64,000 nt of DNA. It comes from Mercurialis annua (Eukaryota > Streptophyta > Magnoliopsida > Malpighiales > Euphorbiaceae). The notes below the pieces were generated by a model, which worked only from the letters and a program-made list of their open reading frames with translations, did no database searches and had not been told where the DNA came from. Below, piece by piece: positions 49,171 through 61,700 of this stretch. The position numbers and the translations under genes are program-made. Positions within the stretch are counted from its first letter, which is position 1; every line of letters begins with the position of its first letter. Location: assembly GCF_937616625.2 (NCBI RefSeq), contig NC_065572.1:37661653-37725652 (forward strand), read 5' to 3'.

Positions 49171-50611
49171 CTTATCTTATCAACCTATGGATAGCAAAGA
49201 TCTCTAATTAGTATTCGTGTTATTTTGTATATTTAACCATAATGATTTGGTCTTTATCAAAATGGCCTCCCACTATCTTTTTCGAATCCTACACTTCCAA
49301 AATAAGAAACGTGAATCTTTGTTGGAAAAGATTTCAAGTGGGTGATTGAATTCTTATATTCATTTATCTTTCCCTCAAGTACTTAATGCTATTCTTGGGA
49401 TCAAAATGATATATAAGTGAACAACTACTTGTTCATCATATCTCATATGAGGTTCAATCATTTCCGGCTCCTAATGCTTTCACCCTCAAGTACTTAATGC
49501 TATTCTTAGGTTTCCACATTAGTTAAGTTTAACCCATTGAATCAACTAAGATGTATCGATTTGAATAATATACGACTCAGGTACGCCTAATTGCCTTTCT
49601 CGCCGTATATTATATCGACTACACCCGTAACATCTCATGCTTAACAATAAACTCAACAACATCTTTGACGATATCATCTCACCCCTATGTATCCATAGCC
49701 GACAAGATGATAACTCAAAGCGTGTTAGTTTATTGCTCCAATGGAGAGCCATTGATAAACAATTTAATGATTTAATCAATATAAACTTAATGTTTTAACT
49801 TTTAGGAAGATTTCTTAGGGTTTTAAGTTATTCAGGTCTCACTAAACACACAATACATTTTAGCATGCATCTCATACATATTAAAGCTAAAATTAATCAT
49901 GCAATCACACATGTATGATCATGGACTTCCTAGGTCTCATTCTTTAGCCACAAAAGAATGAGCAAACTATTACATATCTCGGAAATGATTCTCTAATCAT
50001 TCACTATGTAATATCTGCTTTCTTTAGGTATAGAGGAATCGTCCTAGAACCTCCGAAAGCCTCAACCGATCGCTAATCCTCGAAAAAAAAAATTATTTTT
50101 TTTATTTTACGTTTTTTTTTTTTTTTTTCGAGTCGGAAACTTTTTCCCCGGTTGTAAAACCCCTTTTTCAGCATTTCGGTTTTTACGAAAAAAAAAATTT
50201 TTTTTCTTTCTTTCGGGCCGAAAACTTTTTCCCGGGTGTAAAACCCGTTTTTCAGCATTTTTGTTTTTTATAAAAAAAAAATATTATTTTTTTTTTCGGT
50301 TTTTTTTTTCGGGTTTCGCTTTTTCCGCATATTCCGTTGATGACAACATAATGCACAAGCGAATCACGTATTGTGTTAAAATGATCACATTAGAAAAATT
50401 CTCAGGATAGATTGGAGGGTCACGAGCGGACCACTTAAGTACCAATCTCCTAGACAGAATTTATTCAAATGTAATTAATATCACAATAGCGTTTGTTCAT
50501 CTTGAAAAAAAAAATCCCTCGGAATTATAAATTACATGCCCAATAATAATTCCTAAGTCCATGATTATTTATACATTTATTCAATCGTAAAGCGTTAATA
50601 CTCGATGATAC
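49171..50611 (-). other. Untranslated leader of the copia element
   Basis: About 1.44 kb between the PBS and the gag ATG with no convincing gene. It holds an exact 25-bp direct repeat (49372-49396 and 49483-49507, starting CCCTCAAGTACTTAATGC) and a homopolymer-rich stretch at 50083-50310. Two short open frames here (about 49546-49779 and 50073-50258) show no family features; the second is just Lys/Phe-rich translation of A/T runs. Confidence 0.8.
50083..50310. repeat. A/T homopolymer-rich tandem repeat in the copia leader
   Basis: Runs of 8-19 A or T alternate with a conserved GC-containing block (AACTTTTTCCCC, GTAAAACCC, TTTTTCAGCATTT) that occurs twice, 85 bp apart (about 50138 and 50223). 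A tract of ten A followed by nine T at 50179-50197 is self-complementary. Assembly of such runs may be imprecise. Confidence 0.8.
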
Positions 50612-50627
50612 GGTGGCTCTGATACCA
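50612..50627 (-). other. Primer-binding site of the copia element, initiator tRNA-Met type
   Basis: The minus strand reads TGGTATCAGAGCCACC one base after the 5' LTR, complementary to the 3' end of plant initiator tRNA-Met. Confidence 0.94.
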
Positions 50628-50628
50628 C

Positions 50629-52514
50629 TGTTGGCGCAGCGGGAGGCGCGGGTCCGAATCGTATATTTCAATTCAAAATCGAAATTCCAACAATCCGGAT
50701 CCTAAAGTTGATCATATCAACAACAAATGGATCGTCGTATCATTTATTAATTAAAGCACGCATCTAGGAATCGTAAGAAGAATACTTATGTCGATTCTCC
50801 AACGATTCTTGTAGTCCCGAAAGTACGGCGACCTCAAGCTCGTCCACACGAGTATGCGTCCGATTGAATCCTCGCCTTGAAGTAATCCTGCAAGAGTTCC
50901 TCTTGCCGAGCAGCCCTAAGCTCAAACTCTCGCCGTGATCACTACCTTGCTCGGATGTATGAAAAACGTCGCCAAGTTTTTCCCGTGATTGATGAATACT
51001 TGAACTTCTTCAAGTGCTTTCTCTCTCTACAACTTTGTAGTGAGATGTGTGTTGTGTGTTTTGAAATGAGCAAGGACATGCTCTATTTATAGGCTAGAGC
51101 ATGCCTTAAGAATGCAACACCTTGCATGCTAGGTGTCACACACCAAGTAAAGGTGTTGCCACCACATGACACCTTTCATGTGGTGACATCACATAGGTGA
51201 CATCATATAGGTGATGTCATCATATGACATCACATATAAGCTTATTTCCTTATCTCATTACTTCACCATGACATCATCATTCCATTAGCTTATGATTAAT
51301 GATGTAAGTATCATTAATTACACTAATTAATTACTTAATCCATTTAATCATAAAACTTGGTTAAAATATAATTAGGTTCCTACTAATTTATAACTCTTAT
51401 AAATTAGTCCCTAATTAATTTGGACATAGTACAATTAGGTTCCTACTAATTTATAACTCTTACAAATTAGTCCCTAATTTGTACTTGTTTTTCATCTTAG
51501 ATTAATTTCCGAGATATGCTAGTATCTATATGAAATCGATCTTTTGTAAACTCAATCGATTCCACACTCTATTGTGTGTGACTAACTAGGTTCACATCTA
51601 TATGGCAACGAGAGCCATAAGAAACGCCTTTCTTATATTAAATAATTAAATCCCATTTAATTATTAATTCTCGTAGATCGAGAGTGACGTCTAGCAACAT
51701 ATCACGACCCTCAAATAGAGATGAATGTTTCGATGCATTCTTTATGAACCATTGTTCATAATACCGTACACTCAAAATTCCCTTCATCTAAGATTCCAAT
51801 CTCGACTAGTGTCACGGTTAAGTCAAACATTGTTTTATCATCCATCAAGAACAATTTGAGATAGCATAGAATCTTGTCTCCGTTCATCCAGAGTGATGGA
51901 TCCTTTCTAGGTTAAACCCCTATCTCCATATACAACTAACTAGAGCCAACACATCCCGCGGCTCTAGCTCATGAAAGATCTAGAGTTAAGGAGTATCAAA
52001 CTCTAATCACCTATATACAAGATAGTGTCACCGCAAGTCAAAGGACATATGTACAATTATGAACTAGATGACATTAAATTGACTTTGATGAATTACCATG
52101 TATAAGTCATCTATCGTCACTTGTTCGACTCACTCAACAACTTGAGTGTCCACATGTTTATTCTGATCCCCATCAATTAGTATGAGACTCACTACTTCCT
52201 ATAATTAGTAACTCTTTACTAATCAAGAGAATAAACAGAGGTGACGATCTTTCCGGGATAATGCGATGCCCTTATTCGCAGGACCCCATCGATCGTGAAC
52301 GGTTATTCAGATCACTTGTATAATAGAACCTGTCACTCATATTCTTAACACCTTAAGAATAGATTCTATCACAATGTGATAAGGACAATATGTAATAAAT
52401 AAACACTTAGTTGATGAGACACTTAGTTCAATTAAAACATATATATCATTGCTAATGGGATTTGTTTATACAAGTATAAATACAAAAATGGCCCTAGGGC
52501 ACATACTACTAACA
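50629..52514 (-). repeat. 5' LTR of the copia element (101-bp deletion)
   Basis: 1886 bp with the same ends as the other LTR. It lacks the equivalent of 44447-44547. The junction at about 51831-51836 lies in a shared GTTT. Single-base differences from the other LTR are few. Confidence 0.95.
51083..51091 (-). promoter_or_regulatory. TATA box of the copia 5' LTR, inside an inverted repeat
   Basis: TATAAATAG on the minus strand, with the same CATGCTCTA / TAGAGCATG inverted repeat as in the 3' LTR. This is the copy placed to transcribe the element. Confidence 0.75.
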
Positions 52515-52519
52515 TAAAT
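52515..52519. repeat. Target-site duplication TAAAT, right copy (copia)
   Basis: An exact match to 43239-43243. The satellite resumes as CACTAAAAAGG. Confidence 0.95.
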
Positions 52520-55500
52520 CACTAAAAAGGTGAAATCTTTGGATTTTTTCGTAATGTTTTAAACGTTTGGCTTAGATCGCTAAAATGGGGAAACGTTTGG
52601 ATTTGTTTCATAACGTTTCTAAACCTTTGGCTTAAATTGCTAAAAAGGTGAAATGTTTGGTTTTGTTTCGTAACGTTTGTAAACGTTCGGCTTAAATCGC
52701 TAAAAAGGTGAAACATTTGGATTTGTTTCGTAACGTTTTTAAACTTTTGGCTTAAATTGCTAAAAAGGTGAAAAGCTTGGATTTGTTTCAGAACGTTTGT
52801 AAACTTTTGGCTTAAATTGCTTAAAAGGTGAATTGCTTGGATTTGTTTCATAACGTTTGTAAACGTTTGGCTTAAATTGCTAAAAGGGTGAAATGCTTGG
52901 TTTTGTTTCGTAGCGTTTGTAAAGGTTTGACTTAAATCGCTAAAAATGTGAAACGTTTGGATTTGTTTCGTAACATTTTAAACGTTTTGTTTTGTTTCGT
53001 AACGTTTGTAAATGTTTTGCCTAAATTGCTAAAAAGGTGAAAAGTTTGGATTTGCTTCGTAACGTTTGTAAATGTTTGGCTTAAATCGCTAAAGAGATGA
53101 AACGTTTGAATTTGTTTCGTAACGTTTGTAAACGTTTGGCTTAAATAGCTAGAAATGCAAAACGTTTGGATTTGTTTCATAACGTTTGTAAACGTTTGGC
53201 TTAAATTGCTAAAAAGTTGAAACGCTTTAATTTGTTTCGTAACGTTTGTAAACGTTTGGCTTAAATTGCTAAAAGGGTTAAACAATTTTTTTTGTTTCAT
53301 AACCTTTGTAAACGTGTGCCTTAAATCTCTAAAAAGGTGAAACGTTTGAATTTGTTTCGTAACGTTTGTAAACGTTTGGCTTAAATTTCTAAAAAAGTGA
53401 TATGCTTGGATTTGTTTCAGAACGTTTGCAAACGTTTGGCTTTAATTGCTAAAAAGGGGAAACGTTTGGATTTGTTTAGTAACATTTGTAAACGTTTTGC
53501 TTAAATTGCTAAAAAGGTGAAACACTTGGTTTTGTTTCGTAACGTTTTTAAAGGTTTTGCTTAAATCGCTAAAAATGTGAAACGTTTGGATTTTTTTCGT
53601 AACGTTTTAAACGTTTGGTTTTGTTTCGTAACGTTTGCAAAATTTTGGCTTAAATTGCTAAAAATGTGAAACGTTTGGATTTGTTTCGTAATGTTTTAAA
53701 CGTTCGATTTTGTTTCGTAACGTTTGTAAACGTGTGGCATAAATCGCTAAAAAGGGGAAACGTTTGGATTTGTTTCGTAATGTTTGTAAACGTTTGCCTT
53801 AAATTGCTAAAAAGGTGAAACACTTGGATTTGTTTCTTAACATTTGTAAACGTTTGGCTTAAATTGCTAAAAAGGTGAAACGCTTTAATTTGTTTCGTAA
53901 CGTTTGTAAACGTTTGGCTTAAATCGCTAAAAAGGTGAAACGTTTGGATTTGTTTCGTAACATTTGGCTTCAATCGCTAGAGAGGGAAAACGTTTGGATT
54001 TGTTTCGTAACGTTTGTAAACGTTTGGCATAAATCGCTAAAAAGGTGAAATGTTTGGATTTTTTCGTAATGTTTCAAACGTTTGGCTTAAATCGCTAAAA
54101 TGGGGAAACGTTTGGATTTGTTTCGTAATGTTTGTAAACCTTTGGCTTAAATTGCTAAAACCGGGAAATGCTTGGTTTTGTCTCGTAACGTTTGTAAACA
54201 TTTGGCTTAAATTTCTAAAAAGGTGAAATGCTTGGATTTATTTCGGAACGTTTGTAAACTTTTGGCTTAAATTGCTTAAAAGGTGAATTGCTTGGATTTG
54301 TTTCATAACGTTTGTAAACGTTTGGCTTAAATTGCTAAAAGGGTGAAATGCTTGGTTTTGTTTCGTAATGTTTGTAAAGGTTTGGCTTAAATTCGCTAAA
54401 AATGTGAAACGTTTGGATTTGTTTCGTAACGTTTTAAACGTTTTGTTTTGTTTCGTAACTTTTGTAAACGTTTTGCCTAAATCGCTAAAAAGGTGAAACG
54501 TTTGGATTTGTTTCGTAACGTTTGTAAACGTTTGGCTTAAATCGCTAGAAAGACGAAACGTTTGAATTTGTTTCGTAATGTTTGTAAACGTTTGGCTTAA
54601 ATCGCTAGAAAGGCGAAACGTTTGGATTTGTTTCGTAACGTTTGTAAACGTTTGGCTTAAATTGATAAAAAGGTGAAATGCTTTAATTTATTTCGTAACG
54701 TTTATAAACGTTTGGCTTAAATTGCTAAAAAGGTTAAACATTTGTATTTGTTTCATAACCTTTGTAAACGTTTGGCTTAAATCGCTAAAAAGATAAAACG
54801 TTTGGATTTGTTTCGTAACGTTTGTAAACGTTTGGCTTAAATAGCTAAAAAGGTGAAACGTTTGGATTTGTTTCGTAACGTTTGTAAACGTTTGGCTTAA
54901 ATCGCTAAAAAGGTGAAACGTTTAGATTTGTTTCGTAACGTTTGGCTTCAATCGCTAAAAAGTGGAAACGTTTGGATTTCTTTCGTAACGTTTGTAAACG
55001 TTAGGCATAAATCACTAAAAAGGTGAAATCTTTGGATTTTTTCGTAATGTTTTAAACGTTTGGCTTAGATCGCTAAAATGGGGAAACGTTTGGATTTGTT
55101 TCATAACGTTTCTAAATCTTTGGCTTAAATTGCTAAAAAGGTGAAATGTTTGGTTTTGTTTCGTAACGTTTGTAAACGTTCGGCTTAAATCGCTAAAAAG
55201 GTGAAACATTTGGATTTGTTTCGTAACGTTTCTAAACTTTTGGCTTAAATTGCTAAAAAGGTGAAATGCTTGGATTTGTTTCAGAACGTTTGTAAACTTT
55301 TGGCTTAAATTGCTTAAAAGGTGAATTGCTTGGATTTGTTTCGTAACGTTTGTAAACGTTTGGCTTAAATTGCTAAAAGGGTGAAATGCTTGGTTTTGTT
55401 TCGTAGCGTTTGTAAAGGTTTGACTTAAATCGCTAAAAATGTGAAACGTTTGGATTTGTTTCGTAACATTTTAAACGTTTTGTTTTGTTTCGTAACGTTT

Positions 55501-55784
55501 GTAAATGTTTTGCCTAAATTGCTAAAAAGGTGAAAAGTTTGGATTTGCTTCGTAACGTTTGTAAATGTTTGGCTTAAATCGCTAAAGAGATGAAACGTTT
55601 GAATTTGTTTCGTAACGTTTGTAAACGTTTGGCTTAAATAGCTAGAAATGCAAAACGTTTGGATTCGTTTCGTAACGTTTGTAAACGTTTGGCTTAAATT
55701 GCTAAAAAGGTGAAACGCTTTAATTTGTTTCGTAACGTTTGTAAACGTTTGGCTTAAATTGCTAAAAAGGTTAAACATTTTTTT
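52515..55784. repeat. 60-bp satellite with a 2493-bp unit, right of the copia element
   Basis: Landmarks such as GGTGAAATCTTTGGATTTTTTCG recur at 52526 and 55019, 2493 bp apart. Compared with the 1.69-kb unit left of the copia element, this unit has an extra segment of about 0.8 kb (about 53890-54690), itself related to 40.8-41.5 kb. The stretch from about 53292 onward is the forerunner of the 1516-bp units that follow. Confidence 0.88.
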
Positions 55785-58700
55785 TTGTTTCATAACCTTT
55801 GTAAACGTGTGCCTTAAATCTCTAAAAAGGTGAAACGTTTGAATTTGTTTCGTAACGTTTGTAAACGTTTGGCTTAAATTTCTAAAAAAGTGATATGCTT
55901 GGATTTGTTTCAGAACGTTTGCAAACGTTTGGCTTTAATTGCTAAAAAGGGGAAACATTTGGATTTGTTTAGTAACATTTGTAAACGTTTTGCTTAAATT
56001 GCTAAAAAGGTGAAACACTTGGTTTTGTTTCGTAACGTTTTTAAAGGTTTTGCTTAAATCGCTAAAAATGTGAAACGTTTGGATTTTTTTCGTAACGTTT
56101 TAAACGTTTGGTTTTGTTTCGTAACGTTTGCAAAATTTTGGCTTAAATTGCTAAAAATGTGAAACGTTTGGATTTGTTTCGTAATGTTTTAAACATTCGA
56201 TTTTGTTTCGTAACGTTTGTAAACGTGTGGCATAAATCGCTAAAAAGGGGAAACGTTTGGATTTGTTTCGTAATGTTTGTAAACGTTTGCCTTAAATTGC
56301 TAAAAAGGTGAAACACTTTGATTTGTTTCTTAACATTTGTAAACGTTTGGCTTAAATTGCTAAAAAGGTGAAACGCTTTAATTTGTTTCGTAACGTTTGT
56401 AAACGTTTGGCTTAAATCGCTAAAAAGGTGAAACGTTTGGATTTGTTTCGTAACATTTGGCTTCAATCGCTAGAGAGGGAAAACGTTTGGATTTGTTTCG
56501 TAACGTTTGTAAACGTTTGGCATAAATCGCTAAAAAGGTGAAATGTTTGGATTTTTTCGTAATGTTTCAAACGTTTGGCTTAAATCGCTAAAATGGGGAA
56601 ACGTTTGGATTTGTTTCGTAATGTTTGTAAACCTTTGGCTTAAATTGCTAAAACCGGGAAATGCTTGGTTTTGTCTCGTAACGTTTGTAAACATTTGGCT
56701 TAAATTTCTAAAAAGGTGAAATGCTTGGATTTATTTCGGAACGTTTGTAAACTTTTGGCTTAAATTGCTTAAAAGGTGAATTGCTTGGATTTGTTTCATA
56801 ACGTTTGTAAACGTTTGGCTTAAATTGCTAAAAGGGTGAAATGCTTGGTTTTGTTTCGTAATGTTTGTAAAGGTTTGGCTTAAATTCGCTAAAAATGTGA
56901 AACGTTTGGATTTGTTTCGTAACGTTTTAAACGTTTTGTTTTGTTTCGTAACTTTTGTAAACGTTTTGCCTAAATCGCTAAAAAGGTGAAACGTTTGGAT
57001 TTGTTTCGTAACGTTTGTAAACGTTTGGCTTAAATCGCTAGAAAGACGAAACGTTTGAATTTGTTTCGTAATGTTTGTAAACGTTTGGCTTAAATCGCTA
57101 AAAAGGTGAAACGTTTGGATTTGTTTCGTAACGTTTGTAAACGTTTGGGTTAAATTGCTAAAAAGGTGAAACGCTTTAATTTGTTTCGTAACGTTTGTAA
57201 ACGTTTGGCTTAAATTGCTAAAAAGGTGAAACGCTTTAATTTGTTTCGTAACGTTTGTAAACGTTTGGCTTAAATTGCTAAAAAGGTTAAAAAAAAAAAT
57301 TTGTTTCATAACCTTTGTAAATGTGTGCCTTAAATCTCTAAAAAGGTGAAACGTTTGAATCTGTTTCGTAACGTTTGTAAACGTTTGGCTTAAATTTCTA
57401 AAAAAGTGATATGCTTGGATTTGTTTCAGAACGTTTGCAAACGTTTGGCTTTAATTGCTAAAAAGGGGAAACGTTTGGATTTGTTTAGTAACATTTGTAA
57501 ACGTTTTGCTTAAATTGCTAAAAAGGTGAAACACTTGGTTTTGTTTCGTAACGTTTGTAAAGGTTTTGCTTAAATCGCTAAAAATGTGAAACGTTTGGAT
57601 TTTTTTCGTAACGTTTTAAACGTTTGGTTTTGTTTCGTAACGTTTGCAAAATTTTGGCTTAAATTGCTAAAAATGTGAAACGTTTGGATTTGTTTCGTAA
57701 TGTTTTAAACGTTCGATTTTGTTTCGTAACGTTTGTAAACGTGTGGCATAAATCGCTAAAAAGGGGAAACGTTTGGATTTGTTTCATAATGTTTGTAAAC
57801 GTTTGCCTTAAATTGCTAAAAAGGTGAAACACTTGGATTTGTTTCTTAACATTTGTAAACGTTTGGCTTAAATTGCTAAAAAGGTGAAACGCTTTAATTT
57901 GTTTCGTAACGTTTGTAAACGTTTGGCTTAAATCGCTAAAAAGGTGAAACGTTTGGATTTGTTTCGTAACATTTGGCTTCAATCGCTAGAGAGGGAAAAC
58001 GTTTGGATTTGTTTCGTAACGTTTGTAAACGTTTGGCATAAATCGCTAAAAAGGTGAAATGTTTGGATTTTTTCGTAATGTTTCAAACGTTTGGCTTAAA
58101 TCGCTAAAATGGGGAAACGTTTGGATTTGTTTCGTAATGTTTGTAAACCTTTGGCTTAAATTGCTAAAACCGGGAAATGCTTGGTTTTGTCTCGTAACGT
58201 TTGTAAACATTTGGCTTAAATTTCTAAAAAGGTGAAATGCTTGGATTTATTTCGGAACGTTTGTAAACTTTTGGCTTAAATTGCTTAAAAGGTGAATTGC
58301 TTGGATTTGTTTCATAACGTTTGTAAACGTTTGGCTTAAATTGCTAAAAGGGTGAAATGCTTGGTTTTGTTTCGTAATGTTTGTAAAGGTTTGGCTTAAA
58401 TTCGCTAAAAATGTGAAACGTTTGGATTTGTTTCGTAACGTTTTAAACGTTTTGTTTTGTTTCGTAACTTTTGTAAACGTTTTGCCTAAATCGCTAAAAA
58501 GGTGAAACGTTTGGATTTGTTTCGTAACGTTTGTAAACGTTTGGCTTAAATCGCTAGAAAGACGAAACGTTTGAATTTGTTTCGTAATGTTTGTAAACGT
58601 TTGGCTTAAATCGCTAGAAAGGCGAAACGTTTGGATTTGTTTCGTAACGTTTGTAAACGTTTGGGTTAAATTGCTAAAAAGGTGAAACGCTTTAATTTGT

Positions 58701-61700
58701 TTCGTAACGTTTGTAAACGTTTGGCTTAAATTGCTAAAAAGGTGAAACGCTTTAATTTGTTTCGTAACGTTTGTAAACGTTTGGCTTAAATTGCTAAAAA
58801 GGTTAAAAAAAAAATTTGTTTCATAACCTTTGTAAATGTGTGCCTTAAATCTCTAAAAAGGTGAAACGTTTGAATCTGTTTCGTAACGTTTGTAAACGTT
58901 TGGCTTAAATATCTAAAAAAGTGATATGCTTGGATTTGTTTCAGAACGTTTGCAAACGTTTGGCTTTAATTGCTAAAAAGGGGAAACGTTTGGATTTGTT
59001 TAGTAACATTTGTAAACGTTTTGCTTAAATTGCTAAAAAGGTGAAACACTTGGTTTTGTTTCGTAACGTTTGTAAAGGTTTTGCTTAAATCGCTAAAAAT
59101 GTGAAACGTTTGGATTTTTTTCGTAACGTTTTAAACGTTTGGTTTTGTTTCGTAACGTTTGCAAAATTTTGGCTTAAATTGCTAAAAATGTGAAACGTTT
59201 GGATTTGTTTCGTAATGTTTTAAACGTTCGATTTTGTTTCGTAACGTTTGTAAACGTGTGGCATAAATCGCTAAAAAGGGGAAACGTTTGGATTTGTTTC
59301 GTAATGTTTGTAAACGTTTGCCTTAAATTGCTAAAAAGGTGAAACACTTGGATTTGTTTCTTAACATTTGTAAACGTTTGGCTTAAATTGCTAAAAAGGT
59401 GAAACGCTTTAATTTATTTCGTAACGTTTGTAAACGTTTGGCTTAAATCGCTTAAAAGGTGAAACGTTTGGATTTGTTTCGTAACATTTGGCTTCAATCG
59501 CTAGAGAGGGAAAACGTTTGGATTTGTTTCGTAACGTTTGTAAACGTTTCGCATAAATCGCTAAAAAGGTGAAATGTTTGGATTTTTTCGTAATGTTTCA
59601 AACGTTTGGCTTAAATCGCTAAAATGGGGAAACGTTTGGATTTGTTTCGTAATGTTTGTAAACCTTTGGCTTAAATTGCTAAAACCGGGAAATGCTTGGT
59701 TTTGTCTCGTAACGTTTGTAAACATTTGGCTTAAATTTCTAAAAAGGTGAAATGCTTGGATTTATTTCGGAACGTTTGTAAACTTTTGGCTTAAATTGCT
59801 TAAAAGGTGAATTGCTTTGATTTGTTTCATAACGTTTGTAAACGTTTGGCTTAAATTGCTAAAAGGGTGAAATGCTTGGTTTTGTTTCATAATGTTTGTA
59901 AAGGTTTGGCTTAAATTCGCTAAAAATGTGAAACGTTTGGATTTGTTTCGTAACGTTTTAAACGTTTTGTTTTGTTTCGTAACTTTTGTAAACGTTTTGC
60001 CTAAATCGCTAAAAAGGGGAAACGTTTGGATTTGTTTCGTAACGTTTGTAAACGTTTGGCTTAAATCGCTAGAAAGACGAAACGTTTGAATTTGTTTCGT
60101 AATGTTTGTAAACGTTTGGCTTAAATCGCTAGAAAGGCGAAACGTTTGGATTTGTTTCGTAACGTTTGTAAACGTTTGGGTTAAATTGCTAAAAAGGTGA
60201 AACGCTTTAATTTGTTTCGTAACGTTTGTAAACGTTTGGCTTAAATTGCTAAAAAGGTGAAACGCTTTAATTTGTTTCGTAACGTTTGTAAACGTTTGGC
60301 TTAAATTGCTAAAAAGGTTAAAAAAAAAATTTGTTTCATAACCTTTGTAAATGTGTGCCTTAAATCTCTAAAAAGGTGAAACGTTTGAATCTATTTCGTA
60401 ACGTTTGTAAACGTTTGGCTTAAATTTCTAAAAAAGTGATATGCTTGGATTTGTTTCGGAACGTTTGCAAACGTTTGGCTTTAATTGCTAAAAAGGGGAA
60501 ACGTTTGGATTTGTTTAGTAACATTTGTAAACGTTTTGCTTAAATTGCTAAAAAGGTGAAACACTTGGTTTTGTTTCGTAACGTTTTTAAAGGTTTTGCT
60601 TAAATCGCTAAAAATGTGAAACGTTTGGATTTTTTTCGTAACGTTTTAAACGTTTGGTTTTGTTTCGTAACGTTTGCAAAATTTTGGCTTAAATTGCTAA
60701 AAATGTGAAACGTTTGGATTTGTTTCGTAATGTTTTAAACGTTCGATTTTGTTTCGTAACGTTTGTAAACGTGTGGCATAAATCGCTAAAAAGGGGAAAC
60801 GTTTGGATTTGTTTCGTAATGTTTGTGAACGTTTGCCTTAAATTGCTAAAAAGGTGAAACACTTGGATTTGTTTCTTAACATTTGTAAACATTTGGCTTA
60901 AATTGCTAAAAAGGTGAAACGCTTTAATTTGTTTCGTAACGTTTGTAAACGTTTGGCTTAAATCGCTAAAAAGGTGAAACGTTTGGATTTGATTCGTAAC
61001 ATTTGGCTTCAATCGCTAGAGAGGGAAAACGTTTGGATTTGTTTCGTAACGTTTGTAAACGTTTGGCATAAATCGCTAAAAAGGTGAAATGTTTGGATTT
61101 TTTCGTAATGTTTCAAACGTTTGGCTTAAATCGCTAAAATGGGGAAACGTTTGGATTTGTTTCGTAATGTTTGTAAACCTTTGGCTTAAATTGCTAAAAC
61201 CGGGAAATGCTTGGTTTTGTCTCGTAACGTTTGTAAACATTTGGCTTAAATTTCAAAAAAGGTGAAATGCTTGGATTTATTTCGGAACGTTTGTAAACTT
61301 TTGGCTTAAATTGCTTAAAAGGTGAATTGCTTGGATTTGTTTCATAACGTTTGTAAACGTTTGGCTTAAATTGCTAAAAGGGTGAAATGCTTGGTTTTGT
61401 TTCGTAATGTTTGTAAAGGTTTGGCTTAAATTCGCTAAAAATGTGAAACGTTTGGATTTGTTTCGTAACGTTTTAAACGTTTTGTTTTGTTTCGTAACTT
61501 TTGTAAACGTTTTGCCTAAATCGCTAAAAAGGTGAAACGTTTGGATTTGTTTCGTAACGTTTGTAAACGTTTGGCTTAAATCGCTAGAAAGACGAAACGT
61601 TTGAATTTGTTTCGTAATGTTTGTAAACGTTTGGCTTAAATCGCTAGAAAGGCGAAACGTTTGGATTTGTTTCGTAACGTTTGTAAACGTTTGGGTTAAA

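Larger units (their letters stand above)
43244..52514 (-). mobile_element. Full-length Ty1/copia LTR retrotransposon
   Basis: 9271 bp on the minus strand. Order in its own direction: 5' LTR (52514-50629), initiator-Met PBS, a 1.4-kb untranslated leader, gag-protease-integrase, RT and RNase H, PPT, then 3' LTR (45229-43244). Integrase before RT defines Ty1/copia. The LTRs start TGTTAGTAG and end CGCCAACA and look about 1-2% different by eye, apart from a 101-bp deletion in the 5' LTR. The perfect target duplication also fits a recent insertion. One in-frame stop splits the polyprotein inside integrase. The copia subgroup was not determined. Confidence 0.96.

Noticed and set aside
45358..49207. 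Short frames opposite or overlapping the copia polyprotein
   Set aside because: They are antisense or alternate-frame shadows of a polyprotein with clear catalytic motifs.
49546..50258. Two small frames in the copia leader
   Set aside because: One has no features. The other is Lys/Phe-rich translation of A/T runs.
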